From positions 2,604,001 to 2,668,000 of the forward strand of contig NZ_CP016172.1 of assembly GCF_001676725.1 (NCBI RefSeq): DNA of 64,000 nt, read 5' to 3'. A program made the position numbers and the translations under genes. Positions 8,370-17,239 of this stretch are shown here, piece after piece (positions within the stretch are counted from its first letter, which is position 1; each line of letters begins with the position of its first letter). The DNA comes from Bordetella flabilis (GTDB lineage: Bacteria; Pseudomonadota; Gammaproteobacteria; Burkholderiales; Burkholderiaceae_B). The notes beneath the pieces are model-generated. The model worked only from the letters and a program-made list of their open reading frames with translations. It made no database searches and was not told the origin of the DNA.

Positions 8370-9845
8370 ATGTCCACGCCGAGAACGCCTCCTGCATCGT
8401 CAGCCGTACAGCTCAAGCCCATGTTGATCGATGGCGCCTGGGTCAGCGTCGACCGCGATGCCTTTGCCTCGATCAATCCGGCCACCGGAGAGGAGAATTT
8501 CCGCGTCAGCGCCGCCACGGCATCCGAAGTCGACCGTGCCGTCGAAGCCGCGTGGCGCGCCGTGCGCGAGCCAGCGTGGCGCGACATGTTGCAGCACCAG
8601 CGCGCGGGCATCCTGCGCCGCATCGCGGATGCCATGGACCGCGAATCCGAGTTGTTCGCGCAGCTGCAGATGATCGAGAACGGCAAGGTGTGGGCCGAGT
8701 GCAAGGCGCAGGTCGCCAGCGCCGCCGCCACCTTCCGCTATTACGCCGGTGTTTGCGAAACCATCTGCGCCGAGGTAACGCCGGCACGCGGCAACTATCT
8801 GTCGATGACGCGCTATGAGCCTTACGGCGTGGTCGCCGCCATTACGCCGTGGAACTCGCCGCTGACGATGGAAGCGCAGAAGGTTGCACCGGCGCTGGCG
8901 GCCGGAAATGCGGTCATCCTGAAGCCGTCGGAGGTAACGCCGTCGCCGGCGCTGGAGCTGGGCCGCCTGGCCCTCGAAGCCGGGCTGCCGCCGGGCATCC
9001 TGAACGTGGTTACCGGCACCGGCGCCGTCGCCGGCAAGGGCCTGGTCGAACACCCGGGCGTGCGCATGGTTTCGTTCACGGGCGGCACGGCCAGCGGCCG
9101 CGCCATCGCCATCGCGGCGGCGCAGAAGCTGATGCCCGTCGCGCTCGAACTGGGCGGAAAATCGCCGCACATCGTGTTCGCGGACGCCGATATGGACGCC
9201 GCCATCGAGGCCGTCGTGGGCGGAATCTTCGAAGGCAGCGGCCAATCCTGCGTGGCCGGGTCGCGGCTTTATGTGCAGGCCGCCATCGCGCAGGAGTTCC
9301 AGGAGCGCCTGGTCGCGCGGACCGCGCGCATCAAGGTCGACATGCCGCAGGCGCAGGGCGCGCAGATGGGGCCCATCGCTTCTTTCGGCCATCGGCAGAA
9401 GATAGAGAGCATGGTGCAGTCGGCGCGCGATGAAGGCGCCGAGGTACTGATCGGCGGCCAGCGACCGGAGGCCGAGGCGCTGGCGGGGGGCGCTTTCTAC
9501 CAGCCCACCATCCTGAGCGGACTGCGGCGCGACGCGCTGGTGGTGCGTGAAGAGATCTTCGGTCCCGTGCTGTGCGCGCTGCCGTTCCAGGACGAAGAGG
9601 ACTTGATCGAGCAAGCCAACGAAAGCGTCTACGGCCTGGCCTCCGGCATCTGGACCGCGGATTACCGCCGCGCCTGGCGCATCGCCACGCGGCTCGAAGC
9701 CGGCAGCGTGTGGATCAACACCTACAAGCAGTTGTCCGTCTCGACGCCGTTCGGCGGCTACAAGCAGAGCGGCCTGGGGCGCGAGAAGGGCATAGGGGGC
9801 CTGCGCCTGTATCAACAGTCCAAGGGCATCTATTTCGGCATGTGA
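8370..9845 (+). CDS. NAD(P)-dependent aldehyde dehydrogenase
   Basis: 491 residues from the ATG at 8370, preceded by GAGAGGA; the longer frame from 8280 has no ribosome site. Active-site Cys294 (GQSCVAG), general base Glu260 (LELGGKSP), Asn162 (PWN) and the cofactor loop SFTGGT (235-240) are all present. It oxidises an aldehyde to the acid in the cytoplasm. It is the first gene of a three-gene operon with a hydroxyacid dehydrogenase and an IclR regulator. Together they fit sequential oxidation of an alcohol to a semialdehyde to an acid, though which enzyme feeds which is inference. Confidence 0.93.
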   Translation: MSTPRTPPASSAVQLKPMLIDGAWVSVDRDAFASINPATGEENFRVSAATASEVDRAVEAAWRAVREPAWRDMLQHQRAGILRRIADAMDRESELFAQLQMIENGKVWAECKAQVASAAATFRYYAGVCETICAEVTPARGNYLSMTRYEPYGVVAAITPWNSPLTMEAQKVAPALAAGNAVILKPSEVTPSPALELGRLALEAGLPPGILNVVTGTGAVAGKGLVEHPGVRMVSFTGGTASGRAIAIAAAQKLMPVALELGGKSPHIVFADADMDAAIEAVVGGIFEGSGQSCVAGSRLYVQAAIAQEFQERLVARTARIKVDMPQAQGAQMGPIASFGHRQKIESMVQSARDEGAEVLIGGQRPEAEALAGGAFYQPTILSGLRRDALVVREEIFGPVLCALPFQDEEDLIEQANESVYGLASGIWTADYRRAWRIATRLEAGSVWINTYKQLSVSTPFGGYKQSGLGREKGIGGLRLYQQSKGIYFGM

Positions 9846-9910
9846 GGCGGGCCCATCCATCCCATGGGCCGGTCGCGCGGCGATCGGTCCAACGACTCGA
9901 CGGAGACATC

Positions 9911-10822
9911 ATGAGTGCAATCAAGAAAATCGGTTTCATCGGCCTGGGCGTCATGGGTGAACCCATGTGCCGCAATCTGGCGCAGAAGTGCGGCGTACCG
10001 GTGGTCGCCTGCGATATCGATCCCGAACCGCTGCGGCGGGTGGCCGCACACGGGGTAGCCGGCGCCGACGTGCCGGCCATCATGCGCGACTGCGATGTGG
10101 TCTTCCTGTCGCTGCCTTCCGGCGAAGTCGTGGACAGGATCGTTCGCGCGGACGACGGCTTGCTCGCGGGCGCGCGCGACGGCCAGATCGTCATCGACCT
10201 GAGCACGTCGCCGGTCGATACCACGCGCCAGCTGGCGGCCGACTTCGCGACACGGGGCGTTGCCTTCCTGGATGCGCCGGTGGCGCGGACGCGCGCCGCC
10301 GCCGAGGCCGGTACCCTGTCGGTGATGGTGGGCGGCGATGCGGCCACCTTCGAAAGCGTCCGGCCGTTGATCGCCACCTTCGCCAGCGAGATCACGCTGT
10401 GCGGTCCGGTCGGCAGCGGCCAGGTGGTGAAGATCCTCAACAACATGGTGTTGTTCGAGACCGTGGTGGCGCTGTCCGAGGCGCGTGCCATCGCGCGCCG
10501 CTCGGGCGTCGATCCGCAGGTCCTGCTCGACACCCTGTCGCGCGGCTCGGCCGACAGCTTCGCGTTGCGCAACCATGGCTTAAAGGCTATTCTGCCGGGT
10601 GATTTTCCGGAGAAGGCCTTCCCCGTCCAGTACGCCCGCAAGGATCTGCGCTATGCGCTGCTGCTGGCCGAGCAGACCGGCGTGCAGGCCTTCGGTGCCC
10701 GCAATGTCGATCACTGGTTCGAAGCGGCGCTGCAGCGTGGGGATGGCAATCGGTACTGGCCGGTCGTCAGCCGCGCCATCGACGCCGAGCCGGAGACGTC
10801 TTCCAGTGTCGACACACCTTAA
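9911..10822 (+). CDS. 3-hydroxyisobutyrate-dehydrogenase-family oxidoreductase
   Basis: 303 residues. The N-terminal Rossmann motif GLGVMG is at 11-16, the catalytic lysine is K174 in GQVVKILNN, and the C-terminal helical domain is complete. The substrate loop reads DAPVARTRAAAEAG at 121-134 where most family members have DAPVSGG, so the preferred hydroxyacid probably differs from 3-hydroxyisobutyrate or tartronate. An SD (GGAG at 9902-9905) precedes the ATG. It is in one operon with the ALDH (65 bp upstream) and IclR (18 bp downstream). Confidence 0.9.
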   Translation: MSAIKKIGFIGLGVMGEPMCRNLAQKCGVPVVACDIDPEPLRRVAAHGVAGADVPAIMRDCDVVFLSLPSGEVVDRIVRADDGLLAGARDGQIVIDLSTSPVDTTRQLAADFATRGVAFLDAPVARTRAAAEAGTLSVMVGGDAATFESVRPLIATFASEITLCGPVGSGQVVKILNNMVLFETVVALSEARAIARRSGVDPQVLLDTLSRGSADSFALRNHGLKAILPGDFPEKAFPVQYARKDLRYALLLAEQTGVQAFGARNVDHWFEAALQRGDGNRYWPVVSRAIDAEPETSSSVDTP

Positions 10823-10840
10823 TTCCTTTTCTTCATACGC

Positions 10841-11557
10841 ATGAGTCGCCAAGCCAGCCAGGAGGGCGCGACCGATGGCGTGGCAGCCGTCGAGCGCGCC
10901 CTCGCCATCGTCGACGCCGTCGCACAGCGCACCGATCCCATCACCCTGGCAGACCTGTCCCGCGCCACCGGTTTCTACAAGAGCACCTTGCTGCGCCTGA
11001 TCGCGACCCTCGAAAGGGCGTGCCTGGTGGTGCGGCGGCCGGACGGTCGTTATGCCCTCGGTCCCTATGCGCACAGCCTCGGCCGCGCCTACGAGGCCAC
11101 CTACCAGCTGACCGAAAGCATCCTGCCCTTGCTGCAGGACCTGGTGGACAAGGGTACGGAGAGCGCCTCCTTCCACGTGTACCAGGATGCCGATTCCCGC
11201 ATCTGCCTGCTGCGGGTGGATTCGCATCACTCCACGCTGGATCGCATCCGGGTCGGCGACCTCCTGCCGTTGAGCAAGGGGGCGGCCGGGCGCCTCATCA
11301 CCGCGTATGTGGTCAAGCATGAAGCGCCCCAGGATGCGGGGCTCATGCTGCTGTCCATGGGCGAGCGCGATCCCAATTGCGCCGCCGTCGCCAGCCCCGT
11401 CTTCGGGCCGGACGACCAGTTGTCCGGCGCTATATCGCTTTCCGGACCGAAGGAGCGCTTCACCCCCGCGGCCATCAAGAAGATGTCGCGCCTGGTGCAG
11501 GAGGCCGCGCGCACGGCGACCCAAGCCCTGGGCGGGCGCTGGCCGTCGGTGAAATAA
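10841..11557 (+). CDS. IclR-family transcriptional regulator
   Basis: 238 residues. The N-terminal winged HTH (about 15-75, ITLADLSRATGFYKSTLLRLIATLE) is followed by the GAF-like effector domain, with SFHVYQDADSRICLLRV and the C-terminal SGPKERFT typical of the family. Closest functional guess: repressor or activator of the surrounding catabolic genes, acting at the TTCT-N7-AGAA sites at 7046-7083 and 8246-8271. It is last in the ALDH operon, so it would be autoregulated. The ligand is unknown. Confidence 0.93.
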   Translation: MSRQASQEGATDGVAAVERALAIVDAVAQRTDPITLADLSRATGFYKSTLLRLIATLERACLVVRRPDGRYALGPYAHSLGRAYEATYQLTESILPLLQDLVDKGTESASFHVYQDADSRICLLRVDSHHSTLDRIRVGDLLPLSKGAAGRLITAYVVKHEAPQDAGLMLLSMGERDPNCAAVASPVFGPDDQLSGAISLSGPKERFTPAAIKKMSRLVQEAARTATQALGGRWPSVK

Positions 11558-11618
11558 CACAATCCCGACGCAATCCCACCGACAACGCCATCACCCGTCG
11601 CAAGCCCGCACCGCGTAT

Positions 11619-11653
11619 GCCAAAGCACGGCCCGCAGGGGGCCGTGCTTTGGC
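11619..11653 (+). terminator. 15-bp perfect hairpin after iclR
   Basis: GCCAAAGCACGGCCC (11619-11633) pairs completely with 11639-11653 around a 5-nt loop, 61 bp past the IclR stop. The stem is strong enough to stop transcription, but no U-tract follows, so termination may depend on Rho or the element may stabilise the transcript end. Confidence 0.55.
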
Positions 11654-11743
11654 GGGCATCGCAAACTCTTCCACCCCCCACTGCTGGGACCGAAGCTGCA
11701 AGAACACAACCGGTCGCAGCATCCGTCGATTCAAGACGCTCGA

Positions 11744-11791
11744 GTCCGGCGGGGTAGTCGCCGGCCCGGGCAGGCGACTACCCCGCCGGAC
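11744..11791. repeat. 19-bp perfect inverted repeat
   Basis: GTCCGGCGGGGTAGTCGCC (11744-11762) is exactly complementary to 11773-11791 across a 10-nt loop. It lies between iclR and the E1 gene. No T-run on either strand. It could be a second terminator, a palindromic repeat element scattered in the genome, or a large operator. Confidence 0.65.
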
Positions 11792-12108
11792 GTCTCAAGA
11801 ACCCGCACGACCCGCACGACGCGCAGGCCGGGGATGCGCCGCCACGGCGGACACCGCGATTGCCGCACCGTGACACGCGGCGCAGGGGTTCATCCAGCCT
11901 TTCGCGTGCATAACGGCAGGAAGTGCCGCACACCGCGCCATCGACGGAATAACATGCCGTTCCGCCCGCCGTGGCGCCTCGAATTCGAAGCCCTATGCCG
12001 GGCTTGCACATCTAGCATGGTGGGCACTGGGATGCCCCTGTGCACATGTCGCCACCGGTCCCTCCGCGTGCCTGCATGGGCCTGTTCCCGCGTCCCGCGA
12101 GAGCCGCC

Positions 12109-14856
12109 ATGTTCGACACCGACGCCCCCCACCTTGCCCATATCGCCACGCCCGCCGCGACCGCCACCGTCCCGCTGGACGGGGCAGCCGCGGACCCCGC
12201 CGCCGCCATGGCGCGCGTGGATGCGGATCCGCAGGAAACGGCGGAATGGCGGGATGCCCTGGCGTCCCTGGTGGCCGCCGAAGGTCCGCACCGCGCGGCC
12301 TTCGTGCTTGAACAGGTCCTGGCTTATGCGGCGCGCCTGGGCGTGCGCGGGCATGGGCCGGTCGCCTCGGCCTACCTGAACACGATCCCCGCCGAGCAGG
12401 AACCGCCGTTTCCGGGGGATATGCAGATCGAGGAGCGCATCGCTTCGATCAACCGCTGGAATGCGCTGGCCATGGTGGTACGCGCGAACCAGGCCCACGG
12501 CGAACTGGGTGGGCATATCGCCAGCTATGCCTCGGCGGCGGACCTGTTCGAAGTGGGCTTCAATCATTTCTGGCGCGCGCCGACTGCCTACCATGGCGGC
12601 GACGTCGTCTACATGCAGCCGCACTCCGCGCCGGGCATCTACGCGCGCGCCTTCCTGGAAGGCTTCCTGAGCGAAGCGGAACTGGCCCATTTCCGCCGTG
12701 AAATCGAAGCCTCGGGGCGCGGCATGCACGGCCTGTCGTCATATCCGCACCCCTGGCTGATGCCGGACTTCTGGCAATTCCCGACCGGCTCCATGGGCAT
12801 TGGCCCGATCAACGCCATCTACCAGGCCCGCTTCATGCGCTACCTGGAGCATCGCGGGCTGGCCGCGCCATCCGATCGCAAGGTCTGGGGCATTTTCGGC
12901 GACGGCGAAATGGACGAGCCCGAGTCGGTCGCCGCGCTGACGCTGGCGGCACGCGAAAAGCTCGACAACCTGGTGTTCGTCGTCAATTGCAATCTGCAGC
13001 GGCTGGACGGCCCGGTGCGCGGCAACGGCCGCATCATCGACGAACTGGAAACCCTGTACGCGGGCGCGGGCTGGAACGTCATCAAGCTGTTGTGGGGCGG
13101 TGACTGGGACCCGCTGCTGCGTCGCGATGCCACCGGCGCGCTGGCGCATGCTTTTTCGCATACGGTGGACGGCCAGTTCCAGACCTTCGCCGCGAAAGAC
13201 GGCGCGTATAACCGGCGGCAATTCTTCGGGTGTACGCCCGAACTGGCCGCGCTGGTGGCGGACTGGTCGGACGACGCCATCGACCGGTTGCGCCGCGGCG
13301 GGCATGACATCGTCAAGATCCATGCCGCCTACCATCGCGCCGCACGGCATGCCGGGCAGCCCACCGTCATCCTGGCGCAGACCAAGAAAGGCTATGGCAT
13401 GGGCGAGGCCGGCCAGGGCAAGATGACGACCCACCAACAGAAGAAACTGGACGTACAGGCGCTGCTGGCGTTTCGCGACCGCTTCGCCTTGCCGATCACG
13501 GATGCGGACTGCGCCGCCTTGAAGTTCTATCGGCCCGACCCGGACAGCGCCGAGATGCGCTATCTGCGCGACCGCCGCGCGGCGCTGGGCGGCTGCATCC
13601 CGCGCCGCAGCGGACGCGCGCCCGTTCTCCAGGCCCAGCCGGTGGCGTCCTGGGCTGCCTTCGCGCTGGCTCCCGGCGGCAAGGAGATGTCCAGCACCAT
13701 GGCCATCGTCCGCATGTTGACGGCGTTGCTGAAGGACCGCGACCTGGGTGCGCGCATCGTGCCCATCGTGGCCGACGAGGCGCGCACCTTCGGCATGGCC
13801 AACCTGTTCCGCCAGGTCGGCATTTATTCCTCGCAAGGCCAGTTGTACGAGCCGGAGGATATCGGCTCGGTGCTGCACTACCGCGAGGCGCGCGACGGAC
13901 AGATCCTGGAGGAGGGCATTACCGAAGCCGGCGCCCTGTCGTCCTGGATCGCGGCGGGCACCAGCTATTCCGTCAACGGCCTGCCCATGCTGCCGTTCTA
14001 CATCTACTACTCGATGTTCGGTTTCCAGCGGGTAGGGGACCTGATCTGGGCCGCCGCGGACCAGCGCACGCGCGGCTTCCTGGTCGGGGCCACGTCCGGG
14101 CGCACCACGCTGGGCGGAGAGGGCCTGCAGCACCAGGATGGCAGCAGCCACCTGGTGGCCGGCACGATCCCGAACTGCCGGGCCTACGATCCCGCCTACG
14201 CCTACGAGGTCGCGGTCATCGTCGAAGCCGGCATGCGGCGCATGCTGACCGAGCAGCGTGACGAGTTCTACTACCTGACCGTCACCAACGAGAATATCCC
14301 GCAACCGGATATGCCCGCCGGCGACGCCGTCCGTGAAGGCATTCTGCGCGGCATGTACCGCTTGCGCGATGCCGGCGGCGCCGCCCGGATACGCCTGGCC
14401 GCGGCCGGCCCCATGGTGCGCGAAGCCATGATGGCGGCACAACGCCTGCAGGACGAATACGGTGTCGCGGCCGAAGTCTGGAGCGTGACGAGCTTCTCCG
14501 AACTGGCGCGCGAGGCGCGCGCGGTGGACCGCTCCCGCCTGCTGGGCCTGGATGCGCCGCCCGCGTGGATCGAGCAGCAGTGGGGGCAGTCGGCATTGCC
14601 CATCGTGGCTGCCAGCGATTATGTGCGGGCGGTCCCGGAGCAGATACGCGCCTGGGCGCCCGGCCGCTTCCGTACCCTGGGCACCGATGGCTTCGGGCGC
14701 AGCGATACGCGTGCGCAATTGCGCGATTTCTTCGAGGTCAGCGCAGACTGGATGGTGCTGAGCGCGCTTGATAGCCTGCAGCGCGGCGACGACGTGGAGG
14801 CGCTGCGTGCGCGCCTGGGCGCCGCGGCGCGTCCGGCGCCGCCGTGGGAGCGCTGA
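12109..14856 (+). CDS. aceE: Homodimeric-type pyruvate (2-oxoacid) dehydrogenase E1
   Basis: 915 residues from 12109. The thiamine-diphosphate motif GDG (264-266) through VNCN, the WGGDWDPLL region and the transketolase-like central and C-terminal domains are all recognisable as AceE family. It decarboxylates a 2-oxoacid and passes the acyl group to a lipoyl E2. No E2 or E3 gene is adjacent, whereas the housekeeping aceE is normally in an aceEF-lpd operon. This copy is therefore likely a paralogue of the AceE2/MdeB kind acting on pyruvate or another 2-oxoacid such as 2-oxobutyrate. An upstream in-frame ATG at 12040 would add 23 residues of unconserved sequence. Confidence 0.88.
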   Translation: MFDTDAPHLAHIATPAATATVPLDGAAADPAAAMARVDADPQETAEWRDALASLVAAEGPHRAAFVLEQVLAYAARLGVRGHGPVASAYLNTIPAEQEPPFPGDMQIEERIASINRWNALAMVVRANQAHGELGGHIASYASAADLFEVGFNHFWRAPTAYHGGDVVYMQPHSAPGIYARAFLEGFLSEAELAHFRREIEASGRGMHGLSSYPHPWLMPDFWQFPTGSMGIGPINAIYQARFMRYLEHRGLAAPSDRKVWGIFGDGEMDEPESVAALTLAAREKLDNLVFVVNCNLQRLDGPVRGNGRIIDELETLYAGAGWNVIKLLWGGDWDPLLRRDATGALAHAFSHTVDGQFQTFAAKDGAYNRRQFFGCTPELAALVADWSDDAIDRLRRGGHDIVKIHAAYHRAARHAGQPTVILAQTKKGYGMGEAGQGKMTTHQQKKLDVQALLAFRDRFALPITDADCAALKFYRPDPDSAEMRYLRDRRAALGGCIPRRSGRAPVLQAQPVASWAAFALAPGGKEMSSTMAIVRMLTALLKDRDLGARIVPIVADEARTFGMANLFRQVGIYSSQGQLYEPEDIGSVLHYREARDGQILEEGITEAGALSSWIAAGTSYSVNGLPMLPFYIYYSMFGFQRVGDLIWAAADQRTRGFLVGATSGRTTLGGEGLQHQDGSSHLVAGTIPNCRAYDPAYAYEVAVIVEAGMRRMLTEQRDEFYYLTVTNENIPQPDMPAGDAVREGILRGMYRLRDAGGAARIRLAAAGPMVREAMMAAQRLQDEYGVAAEVWSVTSFSELAREARAVDRSRLLGLDAPPAWIEQQWGQSALPIVAASDYVRAVPEQIRAWAPGRFRTLGTDGFGRSDTRAQLRDFFEVSADWMVLSALDSLQRGDDVEALRARLGAAARPAPPWER

Positions 14857-14883
14857 TCCCATAAGAAAAGCGCGCGACCGATT

Positions 14884-15840
14884 TCAATCCGTTTCAGCGC
14901 GGACATCCAATGCCCGCGCTGCGCTACGCTTCGCATGGCGCGACCAGTCGCCCTGCAGCCGTTCGGTCAGGAATTCCACGAAGGTGCGGGTCTTGACCGG
15001 CAGCAGCCGTGTCTCGGTGACGGCGTACACGGGGAAGGGGCCGACCTCCCAGTCGGGCAGTACGCGCAGCAATCGGCCCGCGGCCACCTCCTGCTGCGCG
15101 GCGACCTCGGACAGCACGGCGATGCCTGCGCCCAGCGTGGCCAGCCGCCGTAACATGCTGGCACTGTTCATCGAGAACCGCTTTCCCGGATGGAATTCGA
15201 TATGTTCGCCGTTCCGATGCAACGGCCACCGCGTGACGCGCGCGCCCGGCGTTGCGCGAAACTCCATGCATTCGTGGCTGGCAAGATGGTCCGGATGGAC
15301 CGGCGTACCGCGCGCGGCCAGATAGGACGGCGCGGCGTACAGGTAGGCCGAAATCGACCCCAACTGGCGGGCGATGCGTGTGGGCGAAGGCTGTTCGCCG
15401 ATTTCTATGGCGACGTCGCAGGCATGGAATACCTGCCCGGCATGGTCGGGCGCGGCCATGTCCAGGTGGAAGGTGACGTCCGGATAGCGGCGCGAGAACG
15501 CCATCAGCGACTCGGCCAGGAAGTCGGTGCCGAAGTCGATGGGCATGTTCACGCGCAAGGGTCCCGCCGGCGTACTGGCCAGCCCCTGGATCTCCTCGTG
15601 CGCGAACTGTGCCTCGGCGACGATGTGCTGGCAACGCTCGAAGTAGCGCGAGCCGGCGTCGGTCAGTTCGACCTTGCGTGTCGTGCGGCTAAGCAACTGC
15701 ACGCCCAGGGAGCGCTCCAGTTCCGCAACCTGGCGCGACAGCGTGGACTTGGGGACGCCGAGCACCAGCGCCGCGCGGCTGAAGCTCTTCGCCCGCGCGA
15801 CCTCGACGAACAACTCCATAGTTTGAAGGCACTTTGTCAT
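14884..15840 (-). CDS. LysR-family regulator divergent from the RND efflux operon
   Basis: 318 residues. The N-terminal HTH (about 18-40, SFSRAALVLGVPKSTLSRQVAELE) and the CrgA/DmlR-like effector domain with PLRVNMPIDFG are clear. It belongs to the subgroup with RYFERCQHIVAEA. An internal ATG at 15819 (MELFVEV) matches the usual family start as well as the one chosen. It is transcribed away from the tripartite efflux genes with 193 bp between starts, so it probably controls that pump. Confidence 0.92.
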   Translation of the reverse strand: MTKCLQTMELFVEVARAKSFSRAALVLGVPKSTLSRQVAELERSLGVQLLSRTTRKVELTDAGSRYFERCQHIVAEAQFAHEEIQGLASTPAGPLRVNMPIDFGTDFLAESLMAFSRRYPDVTFHLDMAAPDHAGQVFHACDVAIEIGEQPSPTRIARQLGSISAYLYAAPSYLAARGTPVHPDHLASHECMEFRATPGARVTRWPLHRNGEHIEFHPGKRFSMNSASMLRRLATLGAGIAVLSEVAAQQEVAAGRLLRVLPDWEVGPFPVYAVTETRLLPVKTRTFVEFLTERLQGDWSRHAKRSAARALDVRAETD

Positions 15841-15887
15841 GGCATCATTGTCTCATTGATGGAACGAAGTTTTCGCAATAGCGCCCT

Positions 15888-15915
15888 TTGTTACGCGGGT
15901 GGAATAGTGCACAAT
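15888..15915 (+). promoter_or_regulatory. Candidate promoter of the RND efflux operon
   Basis: TTGTTA (15888-15893) and CACAAT (15910-15915) are separated by 16 bp and face the efflux operon. Upstream, ATTG at 15855 and CAAT at 15876 enclose CGAAGTTTTCG, a short dyad where the divergent LysR protein could bind. The -10 is only moderately good. Confidence 0.4.
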
Positions 15916-16033
15916 CAACGCTTTTGCAATGCAGCAAACCGCCCAGGCGCCTCGCTGCGCGCCTCGCCTTGATCGTGTTGTTGCGGTCGGCGATCGCCGA
16001 CCGGTTCTTGTTGGGAATCAGGAAATGCACCGT

Positions 16034-17218
16034 ATGAATAAGAAGACCGCCGGGCGTGCCGCCGCGGCGGCCGCCCTGGCCGTGCTCGTCCTTGCTCTGG
16101 CCGCTTGCGGCAAAAAGGACAATGCCGCCGCCGCCCCCGCCAAGCCGACCGTCGGCGTGGTGACCGTGCAGGCACAACCTGTGTCGCTGACCACGGAGCT
16201 GCCCGGCCGCACCACGCCATACCGTGTCGCGGAAGTGCGGCCGCAGGTCAACGGCATCATCCTGAAGCGACTCTTCACCGAAGGCGGCCAGGTGAAGGCG
16301 GGGCAGCAGCTGTACCAGATCGACCCATCGCTGTACCAGGCCACCCTGGACAGCGAGCGCGCCGCACTGGCGCGAGCCGAAGCCCAGGTCAAGACCGCGA
16401 CGTTGCTGGCTGAACGCTACAAGCCGCTGACGGAGACGCGCGCCATCAGCCGCCAGACCTACGATGACGCCGTGGCCGCCCGCGACCAGGCCAAGGCGGA
16501 CGTCATGGCAGCCAAGGCGGCCGTCGATACCGCGCGCATCAACCTCGTCTATACCAAGGTCCTGTCGCCCATCGAGGGCATCATCGGCAGGTCCGTGGTG
16601 ACCGAAGGCGCGCTCGTCACGGCCAACCAGACGTCGGCGCTGGCATCGGTACAGCAGATCGACCCGATCTACGTCGACGTCGTGCAGTCCAGCGTCCAGT
16701 TGCTCCGCCTGCAGGATCAACTGAAAAAGGGCGAGATCAAGCGGGCCGCCGACCAGCAGGCCGCGCAGGTGACGCTGACTCTGGAGGACGGCACCCAGTA
16801 CAACCATGAAGGCAAGCTGCAGTTCTCCGAGGTGACGGTGGACCAGAGCACCGGTTCGGTCACGTTGCGTGCCGTATTCCCCAACCCCGAGCATCGCCTG
16901 TTGCCCGGCATGTTCGTGCGGGCCAAGCTGGTCGACGGGGTCGCCAGCGAAGGGCTGCTGGTGCCGCAGCGCGGCGTCGTGCGCAACCAGCGCGGCACGC
17001 CGACCGCCTACGTGGTGAACGCACAAGGGAAGATCGAGGTGCGCGACCTGACCACCGATCGCGCGATCGGCTCGAACTGGCTGGTGACCAGCGGCCTCAA
17101 GCCGGGCGACAAGGTGGTCGTCGAAGGTTTGCAAAGCATACGCCCGGGCATGGACGTAACCGTGGCCGATGCCAATGCCAAGCCCGCGACCGCGGCCGCG
17201 GCGACGCCGGCCCAGTAA
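16034..17218 (+). CDS. RND efflux periplasmic adaptor (AcrA/MexA family)
   Basis: 394 residues from the ATG at 16034, which sits at correct distance from AGGAA (16019-16023); an ATG nine bases earlier is too close to that site. A lipoprotein signal ends in LAAC with Cys25. Then come the barrel-sandwich halves (RVAEVRPQVNGIILKRLF and VLSPIEGIIGRS), an alpha-hairpin rich in Ala/Lys/Gln (about 100-165) and the beta-barrel and membrane-proximal domains. It bridges the inner-membrane pump and outer-membrane channel encoded next. Confidence 0.93.
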   Translation: MNKKTAGRAAAAAALAVLVLALAACGKKDNAAAAPAKPTVGVVTVQAQPVSLTTELPGRTTPYRVAEVRPQVNGIILKRLFTEGGQVKAGQQLYQIDPSLYQATLDSERAALARAEAQVKTATLLAERYKPLTETRAISRQTYDDAVAARDQAKADVMAAKAAVDTARINLVYTKVLSPIEGIIGRSVVTEGALVTANQTSALASVQQIDPIYVDVVQSSVQLLRLQDQLKKGEIKRAADQQAAQVTLTLEDGTQYNHEGKLQFSEVTVDQSTGSVTLRAVFPNPEHRLLPGMFVRAKLVDGVASEGLLVPQRGVVRNQRGTPTAYVVNAQGKIEVRDLTTDRAIGSNWLVTSGLKPGDKVVVEGLQSIRPGMDVTVADANAKPATAAAATPAQ

Positions 17219-17239
17219 GCCGGTCAGGGAGTTTCAAGC

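Larger units (their letters stand above)
11558..12108. other. 551-bp gene-free region before the E1 gene
   Basis: No convincing ORF with a ribosome site. The region is dominated by two perfect hairpins (11619-11653 and 11744-11791), about 90 bp apart, followed by some 320 bp that presumably contain the promoter of the E1 gene. I could not pick a credible -35/-10 pair. The frame of the E1 gene stays open back to 12040, but the ATG at 12109 fits the family start better. Confidence 0.6.
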
